Part shown: piece by piece, positions 35,373 to 43,962 of the stretch
Numbering within the stretch: position 1 is the first letter of the stretch
Layout of the letters: each line of letters starts with the position of its first letter
Source: Haladaptatus salinisoli
GTDB taxonomy: Archaea; Halobacteriota; Halobacteria; Halobacteriales; Haladaptataceae
DNA length: 64,000 bases
Assembly (NCBI RefSeq): GCF_020614375.1
Contig: NZ_CP085330.1
Coordinates: forward strand, 248,001 to 312,000
Direction of reading: 5' to 3'
Notes under the pieces: model-generated
The model's database searches: none
Seen by the model: the letters and a program-made list of their open reading frames with translations, nothing else
What the model was told of the DNA's origin: nothing
Translations under genes and position numbers: made by a program

Positions 35373-35715
35373 TCATCTCGGACCGCGTCCCGTCCGCGGT
35401 CGGCACACGTCTCCCAGTCGCCGACCGAGCCACGTCGCACCGACCGCGACGAGATAGTAGGTGACGAGCAGACCGGCCTCCCATACGTACTTCTCTTGGG
35501 GGAGAACCGCATCGAGCGCGTAGACCGCGTTCTCCAACCCACGGGCTGTCGTAGACGAGGAGCATGACGACGTACGAGAGGACGAACAGGAGTCGATAGA
35601 GCACGGAATCGTATATATCGACGACGTTCGGGAGGTACCACGTCAGCGCGAGAAAACCGAAGACGAGGAGCGTCGTCCGGGCCGTCCAGACCAGTGAAGC
35701 CGGTTCTCGTCCCAT
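35373..35715 (-). pseudogene. Small membrane protein gene with a frameshift
   Basis: From ATG 35715 the frame encodes MGREPASLVWTARTTLLVFG, FLALTWYLPNVVDIYDSVLY and LSYVVMLLVYDSP. Near 35545 coding character moves to another frame, which continues RGLENAVYALDAVLPQEK, YVWEAGLLVTYYLVAVGATW and ends at TGA 35373-35375. A one-base indel would restore a roughly 113-residue three-helix protein. Natural mutation or sequencing error cannot be told apart here. Confidence 0.6.
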
Positions 35716-35836
35716 ACGCGAGCGGACGTCGCCTCGGTACTTTACGTCACGCCCCGACGCGGGCGCGGGGGTGTGGCGTACTCGTCCGTTCTCGCGGTCG
35801 GTCCGCGCGAACCGCACCGAACGGCGAAGCGGTCGG

Positions 35837-36496
35837 TCACACGTCCCACGTCTCCTGCGCGTACGCCATCTCCCAGAATCGGTGTTCGAGGCGCGCGCTG
35901 GTCAGGAACGCCTCCCGCATCGCTTCGCGCTCGCCGGGATACCGTTCGCCGCACCGGTCGACCCAGTCGCGCATCCACGCGACGGCGTCCGCGAACTCGT
36001 CGCTCGAGTACTTCTCGATGAACGGGGTGTACCGATGGTCTCCGTCGGCCGCGTCGGCCATGTGCCGCGCGACGTCGAGGTAGCCCTGCCCGCAGGGGTA
36101 GACCGCCGCGCTGATTTCGGCCATCGACCCCTCGTGGGCGGTTCGTACCAAGAAGTTCGTGTAGGCGACGCACGTCGGCGCTTTTCGCGTCCGTTCGAGT
36201 TCGTCGCGGTCGATGCCGTACTCCGCGGCGAACTCCCGGTGCAGGTCCAGTTCGTCGTCCACGACGGCGTGGGCGACGTCCAGCAGGTGGGTCATCGTCT
36301 CCTCGTCGTTCGCCTTCGCGCCCGCGAGCGAGAAGACGCGAGCGTAGTCGAGCAGGTAGCGATAGTCCTGTCGTACCCAGTGGAGGAACGCTTCCTCGTC
36401 GAGCGTTCCCGCCGCGAGTTCGCGGACGAACGGGTGGTTCTTCTGGGCATCCCAGATCGGTTCGCCGCGCTCCAACAGCCGGTCGCTGAAACTCAT
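35837..36496 (-). CDS. tenA: TenA family thiaminase II / aminopyrimidine aminohydrolase
   Basis: A 219-residue all-helical protein with TenA active-site residues: the Asp in WVRQDYRYLLDYARVF (about 40-55), the catalytic Cys in YPCGQGY (about 135-141) with the nearby Tyr, and the late Glu in ARLEHRFWEMA (about 205). It hydrolyses aminopyrimidine breakdown products so they re-enter thiamine synthesis. No other thiamine genes are nearby. Complete for the family. Confidence 0.88.
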   Translation of the reverse strand: MSFSDRLLERGEPIWDAQKNHPFVRELAAGTLDEEAFLHWVRQDYRYLLDYARVFSLAGAKANDEETMTHLLDVAHAVVDDELDLHREFAAEYGIDRDELERTRKAPTCVAYTNFLVRTAHEGSMAEISAAVYPCGQGYLDVARHMADAADGDHRYTPFIEKYSSDEFADAVAWMRDWVDRCGERYPGEREAMREAFLTSARLEHRFWEMAYAQETWDV

Positions 36497-36666
36497 CCGT
36501 CGAATCGAACGAGCACCTCCCGCGTGATATAACTAACTAATATCACCGAGTAGTATTGGCGGGATCGGAGTCGCGGACGCCACCGTCAAAACGCCGATGC
36601 CGCCGTCGCTCGGCCGTTCGCTTCGAAAAAAGGCGCTTCCGTCTCGTTTGTGGCGGCCTGCCCGAG

Positions 36667-36879
36667 TTACGGCAGTTGCTCCTCCGGCACGACGTGGACG
36701 GTTGTTTCCACGCCCAACTCCCGGTTTTTCCGGTCCGCGATTCGTTCCGCCCGCTGCGCCGACAACCCGTGAAGCACGACCTCCGTCTCCTCCTTCTCCG
36801 CCGCGAGCACGACCGCGTAGCGGTCGTCGTTCTGCCGCGCGTTCGTCGTTCTCCGTCGGTTTTGGCGTACTGTCGGCAT
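36667..36879 (-). CDS. Small protein of unknown function
   Basis: A 70-residue basic-then-acidic protein: a polar Arg/Asn-rich start, then RYAVVLAAEKEETEVVLHGL, AQRAERIADRKNRELGVETT and VHVVPEEQLP, predicted beta-beta-alpha-beta. Codon third positions are GC-rich as in neighbours. No family recognised. Confidence 0.55.
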   Translation of the reverse strand: MPTVRQNRRRTTNARQNDDRYAVVLAAEKEETEVVLHGLSAQRAERIADRKNRELGVETTVHVVPEEQLP

Positions 36880-37170
36880 AGTTGGCTTAATTCAGGCCCG
36901 TGGTGGTCTTTCTCACGATACGTGTGACGATAGAGAGCGTAGTTTAAAAAGATTTGAGGCCCATATGCCCGGCGTCGTTTCCTTCCTCAATTCGCCCGGG
37001 AGCCGCCTTCGCTGCGGCGTGTCCCGCGACGAACGCGCACGGTCGAGACAGAGCGGGTCGCCCTACCGCGACCGTCGCCGCGTCCTCTCGACGTCTCCGG
37101 AGGGATACGTAGCGGTATGTATCTAACCCCGGTTACGTAACTTTTAGGAAGCAGAATTCTAAAAACGAAC

Positions 37171-39171
37171 GTGGCTCGAACGCATCCAATCCCGATCGAT
37201 AGAGAGACGTCCCAAATCGACCGACGACGATTTCTCGGCGCGACCGCCGCCGCATCGACCCTCGGCGGGGCGAGCGGCGTCGCCACGGCGGCGACCGACA
37301 CCGTCTCCGTCGTCCACGACACCCACTTCCACGGGCGGTTCGAAGGGAGTTCGGGGGTGAACATCGCCCAGTACACCCACGTCGTGAACGAACTCCGCGA
37401 CGCGAACCCCAACGCGGGATTCGTCGGCATCGGAGACGACTTCAGTCCGTCCACGCTCGGATTCGAGTTCCACGGCGAGCACATGGTCGAGGCGCTGAAC
37501 TACCTCGATCCCGTCGTGGACGGCTGCGGGAACCACGACTTCGACTTCGGCGTCGAAAACGCCGTGAAACGGTTTCGAAACTCGACGTTCCCGTGGGTGG
37601 TCGCCAACCTGTTCACTCCCGACGGGGACCCCATTCCCGGGACGAAACGCTGGCACGTGGAAGACATCGGCGGGCACGCGGTCGGCTTCTTCGGTTCCGG
37701 CGTCGAGGACTTCCACGGCATCACGGCCTACCCCGACGAGTATCGGGTCATCCATCCGGTCGACGCCGCCGAAGAAGCCGCGAACGCCCTCCGCGAGAAG
37801 GGCGCCGACCTCGTGGTGATGGCCTCGCACACGAACTCGTCCACGCACGACGACATCGCCGAGAACGCCGACGTCGACGCAATCGTCGGTTCGCACTCCG
37901 ACAAACTGCAGGACGAGGTTCGCGTCATGAACGGAACCGTCATCAGCGAACTCGGCGACCAGTTCGCCCACCTCGGCGTCGTCCAACTCGACGTTGCGAC
38001 GGGCGACGTCGTGAACTGGGAACGCCACGACCTCGCGTCGAGGGCCGACTCCATCCCCGAGGACGCGGGGATGCGGAAGATAATGGACAAGTGGCTCGGG
38101 CGTCTCGACGAAAGGCTCGGGCAGACCGTCTTCCGCACGGCGAGGAAACTCGACGCTCGTTTCTCGACCAACTACGCGGTCGAATCGAACTTCGGCGACC
38201 TCGTCTGCGACGTGATGTGCGAGAAGATGGACGCCGAAATCGGCCTCCAGAACCCCGGCGGCATCCGCTCCGGCGCGCAGTACGGTCCCGGCGCGATAAC
38301 CGGGAAGGACGTGTTCAACATCCTCCCCTTCCCGAACAAGGTCGTCAAGGCGGAGGTCACCGGGAAGGCGCTGATGGACACGCTCGAAACCTCGGTCTCC
38401 GCGCTGCCGTGGTCGTCCTACGGCGTTCAGGCGGGCGCGCAGGTCTCCGGACTCCAGTACGAGTTCACCGGAACCGGGGAGTCCGCCGTCGGAAACTTCT
38501 ACGTCGGCGGCGAACCCCTGCGGGAGGACGAGACGTACACGCTCGCCACGAACGACTACGTCTTCGAGAACTGGGACGGACTCGACGACGCGACGCTCGT
38601 CGAAACGTCGAAGGAGTTCCTCGGTTCCGTCTTCATCGACCACCTCTCGGACGCGGGCGTCGTGCAACCGGACACCGAGAACCGCATCCTCCGCGTGGAC
38701 GAGGACGTGGGAGGGACGGGAATCGAACTCGACGAGGACCGCGTCACCGCGATCCTCGACAAACCCGAGACGGCGAACGGGGTGTACGAGAAGACGTTCG
38801 TCGCGCTCACGGAGTTCGGTCACGAGATCGAGGCGGAGGCCGTCGAAGACCGAGGGGATTCCGTCGCCGCCTCCTTCGACCGTCGGGCCCTCGAACTGCT
38901 CGCCACCGGGCCGAAGGACGTGAACCTCCGCGTGTTCGGCGGCTTCGAACCCGACGACGCGGCGTACGACTACCGCAGCGACGGAACGCTCGTCGACCTC
39001 CCGGTGGCCGAACCGGTCTTCTACTTCGCGATGAAGGGGACGATACCGACGAACGGTCGCGGCCCGAATCCGTTCGGCGGAACGGCCGCGAGGACGGAGA
39101 CGCTCGGTTCGGCCGATTCGGAGGCGGACGACCGCGGTCGCCGGCGAAAACAACACTCGCATCACCACTGA
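37171..39171 (+). CDS. Secreted 5'-nucleotidase / UshA-type metallophosphatase
   Basis: A 666-residue Tat-exported enzyme (DRRRFLGATAAAST, about residues 17-30). The calcineurin-like catalytic domain shows VVHDTHFHGRF (metal ligands Asp and His, about 48-58), GDDFSPS, CGNHDFDFG (about 117-125), MASHTNSS and VGSHSDK. The 5'-nucleotidase C-terminal domain has QNPGGIRSG (about 370) and ATNDYVFENWDGL. It should release phosphate from extracellular nucleotides. The C-terminal tail is basic and His-rich (KQHSHHH). GTG start at 37171. With PhoX nearby it forms a phosphate-scavenging pair. Confidence 0.88.
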   Translation: MARTHPIPIDRETSQIDRRRFLGATAAASTLGGASGVATAATDTVSVVHDTHFHGRFEGSSGVNIAQYTHVVNELRDANPNAGFVGIGDDFSPSTLGFEFHGEHMVEALNYLDPVVDGCGNHDFDFGVENAVKRFRNSTFPWVVANLFTPDGDPIPGTKRWHVEDIGGHAVGFFGSGVEDFHGITAYPDEYRVIHPVDAAEEAANALREKGADLVVMASHTNSSTHDDIAENADVDAIVGSHSDKLQDEVRVMNGTVISELGDQFAHLGVVQLDVATGDVVNWERHDLASRADSIPEDAGMRKIMDKWLGRLDERLGQTVFRTARKLDARFSTNYAVESNFGDLVCDVMCEKMDAEIGLQNPGGIRSGAQYGPGAITGKDVFNILPFPNKVVKAEVTGKALMDTLETSVSALPWSSYGVQAGAQVSGLQYEFTGTGESAVGNFYVGGEPLREDETYTLATNDYVFENWDGLDDATLVETSKEFLGSVFIDHLSDAGVVQPDTENRILRVDEDVGGTGIELDEDRVTAILDKPETANGVYEKTFVALTEFGHEIEAEAVEDRGDSVAASFDRRALELLATGPKDVNLRVFGGFEPDDAAYDYRSDGTLVDLPVAEPVFYFAMKGTIPTNGRGPNPFGGTAARTETLGSADSEADDRGRRRKQHSHHH

Positions 39172-39199
39172 GGCCCGCATCACCGGCGGGCGAGCGCGA

Positions 39200-39439
39200 C
39201 TATCGGGACGATTCGGCGGCCAAGAGCGCCTCGCCGTCGCTGGTCAGCCGATAGACGACTTCGCCGGTGACGGCCGTGATGAGTTCGCCGTCGGCGAGGA
39301 GTTCGCACCGTCGTTCGACGTAGGGGAGGTGCATCCCCATTCGGTTCGCCAGTATCGGGATGTACTCGGGTTGCGTGCGTTGGAGGGCTACGAGGATGTC
39401 CACGTCCACGGGGCGCATCCAGTCGGGGCGTTCGATCAT
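39200..39439 (-). CDS. Winged-helix protein (PhiH1-repressor-like)
   Basis: A 79-residue single wHTH: MIERPDWMRPVDVDILVALQ, PEYIPILANRMGMHLPYVERRCELLADGELI and VVYRLTSDGEALL, the layout of short haloarchaeal MarR/PhiH1-like repressors. Its own promoter region carries an inverted repeat at 39462-39475, so it may regulate itself. Convergent with the 5'-nucleotidase gene. Confidence 0.8.
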   Translation of the reverse strand: MIERPDWMRPVDVDILVALQRTQPEYIPILANRMGMHLPYVERRCELLADGELITAVTGEVVYRLTSDGEALLAAESSR

Positions 39440-39461
39440 TCGGTTCCGCTTCGAAAATGTG

Positions 39462-39475
39462 ATGTGCTACCACAT
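39462..39475. promoter_or_regulatory. Inverted repeat ATGTG-CTAC-CACAT before the wHTH gene
   Basis: ATGTG and CACAT separated by four bases lie 23-36 bp before the start codon at 39439, over the presumed TATA/start region. The placement is that of an operator for the short wHTH protein itself. Confidence 0.4.
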
Positions 39476-39565
39476 AACTATTCTTGCGCGGCGCTGACCG
39501 TTCCGTTCGCATCCGAATCGCACGTCTCCGCCTCGTCCGCTTCGAACCCGGTCGTCCGGTCCGGT

Positions 39566-39688
39566 TTAGACCGACCGCCCGCGCCGAAGCGGTCGGTAGA
39601 ACCACGTGTAGGCGATGAAACAGAACAGGCCGCCGAGCGCGGCGATGCAACCGAGCGCCAGGAGGGTGGCGAGCGCGCTCAGTATCAT
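39566..39688 (-). CDS. Very small single-helix membrane protein
   Basis: A 40-residue protein from ATG 39688: MILSALATLLALGCIAALGG, FCFIAYTWFYRPLRRG. One long hydrophobic helix then an Arg-rich cytoplasmic tail. Plausible as a real gene by composition, but too short for certainty. Confidence 0.4.
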   Translation of the reverse strand: MILSALATLLALGCIAALGGLFCFIAYTWFYRPLRRGRSV

Positions 39689-39826
39689 ACGGGGGTCGTC
39701 CCCCGTCGCGTCGTTCGGCTGGCACCCGCTTCTCCGACCGTCATTCTCACGGCCCACTGATACTCTGAGGGAGTTGAATCTTTCGGGTGCGGAGCAGAAT
39801 TGACCGGCGGGGAGGGCGTTTTCTCC

Positions 39827-41656
39827 CTACAGTTCGGGGTCGTAGACCCAGAGCATGTTCGGGCGGTGGAGGTCGCTGTCCTCGCCGATGACGACGCGTC
39901 CGTCGGGGAGGATGACGAGGTTGTCCGGATTGGCGATGGTGTTCTCCGGGTCGACCGTCGAGGACGCGTCGGCGAGCCTCCGCAGTCCGCCGCCCGCGAG
40001 CCCTTTCGCCGCCTCGGTCGCCCTGTGGACGCCTTTCGCGTCTCCCCGGGTCTCCCGACTCGCGGACGACCGACGTTCCCTCGTCGGGTTGTACGAGCAG
40101 TCCCGACAGACGGTGCTCTTCGAGTTCGGGTGCGAGTCGTACGGACAACCGCCGCAGACGTTCGCGTTCGGACCGCCGACGACGACCGGTTCCATCCGGT
40201 GGACGTCGTACCGCCCGTCCAACCGCATCCGGTAGACCGCACCGTAATCGTTCCCCTCGAGTTCGATGTGGTCCTGCGGATCGTCGTGCTCCCCGGTGGC
40301 CTCGTTCGAGAGCATCGTCTCGTTCACCTCCGACATCGCCATGTAGAGGAAGTCGCCGGGTCGCGCGTCTGACTTGATGTTGACCCCCTCCATCTTGCGG
40401 AACTCGTCGGTCGCGCCGACCGCCGCCGCGGCTTTTCGGGATTCGAGGAACGCCGCGCGGTCGTCGGCGGCGTCGCCGTTCGCCCACGCTTCGACCTCCG
40501 CGTCGGTGACGTAGTCCGGGTTCGGGGAGGGGTCCTGGTCGTCGTACTCCTCTATCCACGACAGCACTTGGTCGTCGGTGGCGTGCGCGAGTTCGATCCA
40601 CTCGATGCCGAAGCTGACGTCCGCGGTGTCGTCGGTCGGCCCCAACTGCCTCGCCCGCGCGGCGTAGAGCGTCCCCGCCGAGAGGTCCCCCGGTTCGTCA
40701 GCGACGAACTTGAAGAAGACGGTGCCGGTTCCGTCGTCGCTCATGTACGCCGTCTTTCGGTCGGGCATGACGACGGCGTTCTCGTGGGCGAACCGCCCCA
40801 TCGCGTAGTGCTTGGTCGGTTTCGGGTCGCCCTTCGGGTTCTCAATCTCGACGATGTAGCCGTACCGATAGGCGTTTCCGACGTAACCGAGGTACTCCTC
40901 GATCGCTCGCTCGCCGTTCCCGTACGTCGTCTCCTCGGAACTGAACCACGTTCTTGCGTCCGGTTCGTACTCCTCCGAAGTGAGGGGCGTCCCCCACGGG
41001 GAGACCGTCCCGAAGCAGTTGTTCCACGTTCCCTCGACCGGTCGGAAATCGAGGTTGCGCTTCTCCGCGACTGTCCATCCGCCGGCGTCGTCCGCCCGTT
41101 CGAGCGTCAGTCGACTCATCATCCCGGGTTGGGTCTCCCAGTTGGTGAAGAGGTAGCCGCCGTCCGCACCGTCGGGAACGAATCCGTTGAAGTCGGGGTT
41201 CGACCCGTCCGTCAGCGGTTCCCCCGATTTCGAGTACGGAACGCCCAACCGCTTCCCGTTCACCGTCTCGTCGCCCCCCTCCGCGAGAATCTGGTACTCC
41301 CCTTTCGCGGTTTTGACGTACTCCGCGGGCGATTTCGGCGGTTGCACGCTCTCGAAGTCGCGGGGGAGACTCGTCATATCGACGCCGGCGACCGCTCCTA
41401 TCGCGCCCGGTCGGTACCGCTCTTCCGCCTCCGCGCCCGGATGCTGGACGTTGAAGAAGAGCCGCCCGTCCTCCGTCAGGAAGATGCCGGTGAACTCCGC
41501 GCCCGCGACGGTCGTCGCGAATCGGTTGAGCGTCGGTTCGGTTTTGCCGTGCCCGCCGATTCGTCCGCTTCTCGCACCGGCAGTTCCCGCGTGGACGCCG
41601 AGCGACACCGCGATGAGCGATTCGAGCGTGGCGCGCCGGGACAGGTGTTCGCGCAT
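39827..41656 (-). CDS. PhoX family alkaline phosphatase / DUF839 protein
   Basis: A 609-residue exported protein with an N-terminal twin-arginine-like start (LSRRATLESLIAVSLG) and a beta-propeller of the PhoX/DUF839 type: GTWNNCFGTVSPWGTPLTSEE (the family NCxGTxTPWGTxLxxEE signature, about residues 210-230), GRFAHENAVVMPDRKTAYMSDD and NPDNLVILPDGRVVIGED. PhoX uses Ca and Fe to hydrolyse phosphate esters. An unusual Cys-rich insert (CGGCPYDSHPN...CRDCSYNP, around residue 495-520) may bind an extra metal. Confidence 0.88.
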   Translation of the reverse strand: MREHLSRRATLESLIAVSLGVHAGTAGARSGRIGGHGKTEPTLNRFATTVAGAEFTGIFLTEDGRLFFNVQHPGAEAEERYRPGAIGAVAGVDMTSLPRDFESVQPPKSPAEYVKTAKGEYQILAEGGDETVNGKRLGVPYSKSGEPLTDGSNPDFNGFVPDGADGGYLFTNWETQPGMMSRLTLERADDAGGWTVAEKRNLDFRPVEGTWNNCFGTVSPWGTPLTSEEYEPDARTWFSSEETTYGNGERAIEEYLGYVGNAYRYGYIVEIENPKGDPKPTKHYAMGRFAHENAVVMPDRKTAYMSDDGTGTVFFKFVADEPGDLSAGTLYAARARQLGPTDDTADVSFGIEWIELAHATDDQVLSWIEEYDDQDPSPNPDYVTDAEVEAWANGDAADDRAAFLESRKAAAAVGATDEFRKMEGVNIKSDARPGDFLYMAMSEVNETMLSNEATGEHDDPQDHIELEGNDYGAVYRMRLDGRYDVHRMEPVVVGGPNANVCGGCPYDSHPNSKSTVCRDCSYNPTRERRSSASRETRGDAKGVHRATEAAKGLAGGGLRRLADASSTVDPENTIANPDNLVILPDGRVVIGEDSDLHRPNMLWVYDPEL

Positions 41657-41842
41657 GACGGGTGTACGTCGGGTAGAATTCGACTTTATCCTTTCGCAAA
41701 TTACCTGTTTGAAGATAAATCTGAACGGTGAACAATAGTATAAATAACGAAACGATATCTATATCGAAATACGTACGGGGGTGTTTCGGTGGAGTTCGGA
41801 GAACGGCCGGTCGTCGAATCGTTCGGTTCGCGACCGATACGC

Positions 41843-42112
41843 TCAACCGCCCGAACCGCGGCGTTCGACGGCGACCCCTTTCGCCTCGCTCGCGTCGATG
41901 CCGAACAGGAAACCCGCGATGAACAGGAGCTCGTTTCCGACGTAGTATCGTCGGAAGACGTGGTCGACGAGCGATTGGAGCGGTTCGGGAGCGACGCCGC
42001 CCAGCAAGACGAGGACGAGCGCGATGATGGCGGCGAGTCCGGCGAACCAGCGGGTCACCGCCCCCGAGACGAAGCCGACGACGAAGACGCCGACCGCCGT
42101 GAGCAGGCTCAT
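41843..42112 (-). CDS. Small membrane protein
   Basis: An 89-residue protein with three hydrophobic segments: LTAVGVFVVGFVSGAVTRWF, LAAIIALVLVLLGGV and LLFIAGFLFGIDASE. No recognised family. It ends the minus-strand set of small genes 41843-42626. Confidence 0.6.
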   Translation of the reverse strand: MSLLTAVGVFVVGFVSGAVTRWFAGLAAIIALVLVLLGGVAPEPLQSLVDHVFRRYYVGNELLFIAGFLFGIDASEAKGVAVERRGSGG

Positions 42113-42142
42113 ACGGTCGACCTTCGTTCGGATCGCGCTTAG

Positions 42143-42367
42143 CTATTGGCGTTCGAGCGCGTCGTCGGTCTCACGCAGTCGATACCTCGTCATCCCCTTC
42201 TGTCGCCGTCTGTCGACCCGGCGCTCGACGACCAACTCGCTGAGCGCCGATTCGACCGCCTTCCTTGACTCGCCTTCGACGAGCGAGACGAGCGACCGCG
42301 CGGTGACCGGCCCCGGGTACGCTCGCTCCAGTTCCCGTACGACCTCCCGTTTCGTTGCCTCCGTCAT
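42143..42367 (-). CDS. Small HTH protein, possibly Lrp-associated
   Basis: A 74-residue winged-helix-like protein: MTEATKREVVRELERAYPGP, VTARSLVSLVEGESRKAVES, ALSELVVERRVDRRRQKGMT. It lies 28 bases after the stand-alone AsnC ligand-binding gene on the same strand; the two together could act like a split Lrp regulator. That pairing is inference from position. Confidence 0.65.
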   Translation of the reverse strand: MTEATKREVVRELERAYPGPVTARSLVSLVEGESRKAVESALSELVVERRVDRRRQKGMTRYRLRETDDALERQ

Positions 42368-42395
42368 CGTTCTCCCCCGACCGCTTTCGCCGAAG

Positions 42396-42626
42396 TCATT
42401 CCATCGCCATGTGCGTCTGGGTGCCCTCGACCCCGCTGATCGACAGCACTCCGGACGCGACGGTCTTTCTCACGTCGGCCGGCGAGTCGACGTCTATTTT
42501 CGCGATGACGTCGATATCGCCGGCGACGATGTGGGCGTCGGTGACGCCGTCGAGTTCCGCGACCGTATCGCGTATTCGGTCCACTGACGGCACGTTCGCT
42601 TTGATGAGGACGTAGGCGATAACCAT
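42396..42626 (-). CDS. Lrp/AsnC ligand-binding (RAM) domain protein
   Basis: A 76-residue stand-alone RAM domain: MVIAYVLIKANVPSVDRIRD, ELDGVTDAHIVAGDIDVIAKIDV and GVLSISGVEGTQTHMAM, matching the AsnC C-terminal domain from strand 1 to 4 without any DNA-binding part. Such proteins bind amino acids and modulate full-length Lrp regulators. Co-oriented with the small HTH gene downstream. Confidence 0.85.
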   Translation of the reverse strand: MVIAYVLIKANVPSVDRIRDTVAELDGVTDAHIVAGDIDVIAKIDVDSPADVRKTVASGVLSISGVEGTQTHMAME

Positions 42627-42818
42627 CGGTTCTCCCCTTCAAACTAGACGCGAGCGATGCCCAAAGCGTTGCCGCCGTCCGAGCGAGGGGACGACGCCCG
42701 CGGATCGTCGCGGCGATGGCGGCCGACCGGTCTCGTTCGAGTCGAGACGAGTAGTGAAAGAGCTATAGAAAGACCCATATTATATGAAATTAATGATATA
42801 TATAATACGAGTTAACAA

Positions 42819-43406
42819 ATGAGCGACCCTCTCCGGGAGTCCGTTGCCGACGGAACGAACGTTCTCGTCCGCGCGTCACCGCTGGACGCGGACGGCGATT
42901 CGAAGTGCCTCGATTTTCTCGCGGCCTCTCCCCCGTCCCTATCGAACGTTCTCATCGTCTCCTACGTTCGCACCCCCGAGGAGTGGCTGACGCGGTGGCG
43001 CGACTACGTCGGCGAACTCCCGGCGCAACTCGGCGTCATCCACGTCGGGGATACGATGCGCTCCGCGGCAGCGTCCGCCCCGCAACCGAGCGCCTCCGAA
43101 CGACGACCGCCGGCCCTCGTCGAAGGCGTGGCGAGTCCGACCAACCTCACCGGACTCGGCATCAAGATGAGCGAGTATCTCACGGAGTGGGAGGACAACG
43201 GGAACCGGAGCGCCGTCTGCTTCGACTCCCTCACGGTGCTCTTGCAGTACGCGGAGGACGTTCAGACCGCCTTCAAGTTCCTCCACACGCTCATCGGGCG
43301 CGTCCGAGCGGCGCGGGCGCGAGCCTGTTACAAGATAACGCCCTCCGCCCACGACGACCGGACCGTCGCGACCCTGTCCAGCCTGTTCGACGGCGTCATC
43401 GACTGA
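42819..43406 (+). CDS. DUF7504 family protein (KaiC/RAD55-related)
   Basis: A 195-residue protein of a haloarchaeal family with a RecA-like fold that lacks a clear Walker A: NVLVRASPLDADGDSKCLDF at the P-loop position, NVLIVSYVRTPEEWLTRWRD, and NRSAVCFDSLTVLLQYAEDV at the Walker B position. Members are often next to signalling genes; role unknown. Upstream is an AT-rich promoter (about 42775-42815). Confidence 0.75.
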   Translation: MSDPLRESVADGTNVLVRASPLDADGDSKCLDFLAASPPSLSNVLIVSYVRTPEEWLTRWRDYVGELPAQLGVIHVGDTMRSAAASAPQPSASERRPPALVEGVASPTNLTGLGIKMSEYLTEWEDNGNRSAVCFDSLTVLLQYAEDVQTAFKFLHTLIGRVRAARARACYKITPSAHDDRTVATLSSLFDGVID

Positions 43407-43462
43407 CGACGAGACGGTCGACTCGCGTCGGAAACGTAGCGTCGCCGCTCGGGCGTCGGCCC

Positions 43463-43921
43463 TTACGCGTCTCCGGCGTCGCGGCGTCGGAAGAACACCT
43501 TCGGCTCCATCGAGAGCTTCGTCTCCCCCGCTTCGTTCTCCAGTTCGATGTGGAACGTCACCAGCCCGCGGTTCGGGTCGCTTTCGAGCGGTCGCTTCTC
43601 GAGGACCTCGGTTCGAACCGAGAGCGTCTCTCCGGGGCGAACCGGGGCGGTCCATTCGAGACGCTCGACGCCAGGCGACCCGAGGCTTCCGCCGCCGCCG
43701 AGAACGTTATCGACGAGGATTCGCATGCAGATGGCGGTGCTGTGCCACCCGCTCGCCACGAGTTCGCCGAACAGCGACTCCGCCGCCGCCTCCTCGTCCA
43801 CGTGGAACGGCTGCGGGTCGTACCGCTCGGCGAACGAGAGTATCTCCTCTCTCGTGACCTCGTAGCTACCGAATGCGTCGGTTTCGCCGACCTCGAGGTC
43901 GGCGAAGTACGTGCCAGCCAT
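43463..43921 (-). CDS. MaoC family (hotdog) dehydratase
   Basis: A 152-residue hotdog-fold protein. The MaoC hydratase motif is visible as FAERYDPQPFHVDEEAAAES (Asp and His catalytic pair), with GELVASGWHSTAICMRI after it. Members hydrate enoyl-CoA thioesters or related substrates. The start is MAGTYFADLEVGE at 43921; nine earlier codons are unlikely. Next to the serpin gene but unrelated to it. Confidence 0.85.
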   Translation of the reverse strand: MAGTYFADLEVGETDAFGSYEVTREEILSFAERYDPQPFHVDEEAAAESLFGELVASGWHSTAICMRILVDNVLGGGGSLGSPGVERLEWTAPVRPGETLSVRTEVLEKRPLESDPNRGLVTFHIELENEAGETKLSMEPKVFFRRRDAGDA

Positions 43922-43962
43922 GCGCTCGCTTTGGTGCGGTTCGACCAAATACCCGGCGGTCG

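Noticed and set aside
37159..39183. A 674-codon minus-strand open frame
   Set aside because: It is exactly antisense to the 5'-nucleotidase gene and is an artefact of GC-rich third positions; its product is low-complexity Arg/Val/Glu-rich sequence with no motif.
41699..41708. TTACCTGTTT near the PhoX promoter
   Set aside because: Shares only nine bases with the 13-bp element of the carbohydrate locus, in an unrelated context; likely chance.
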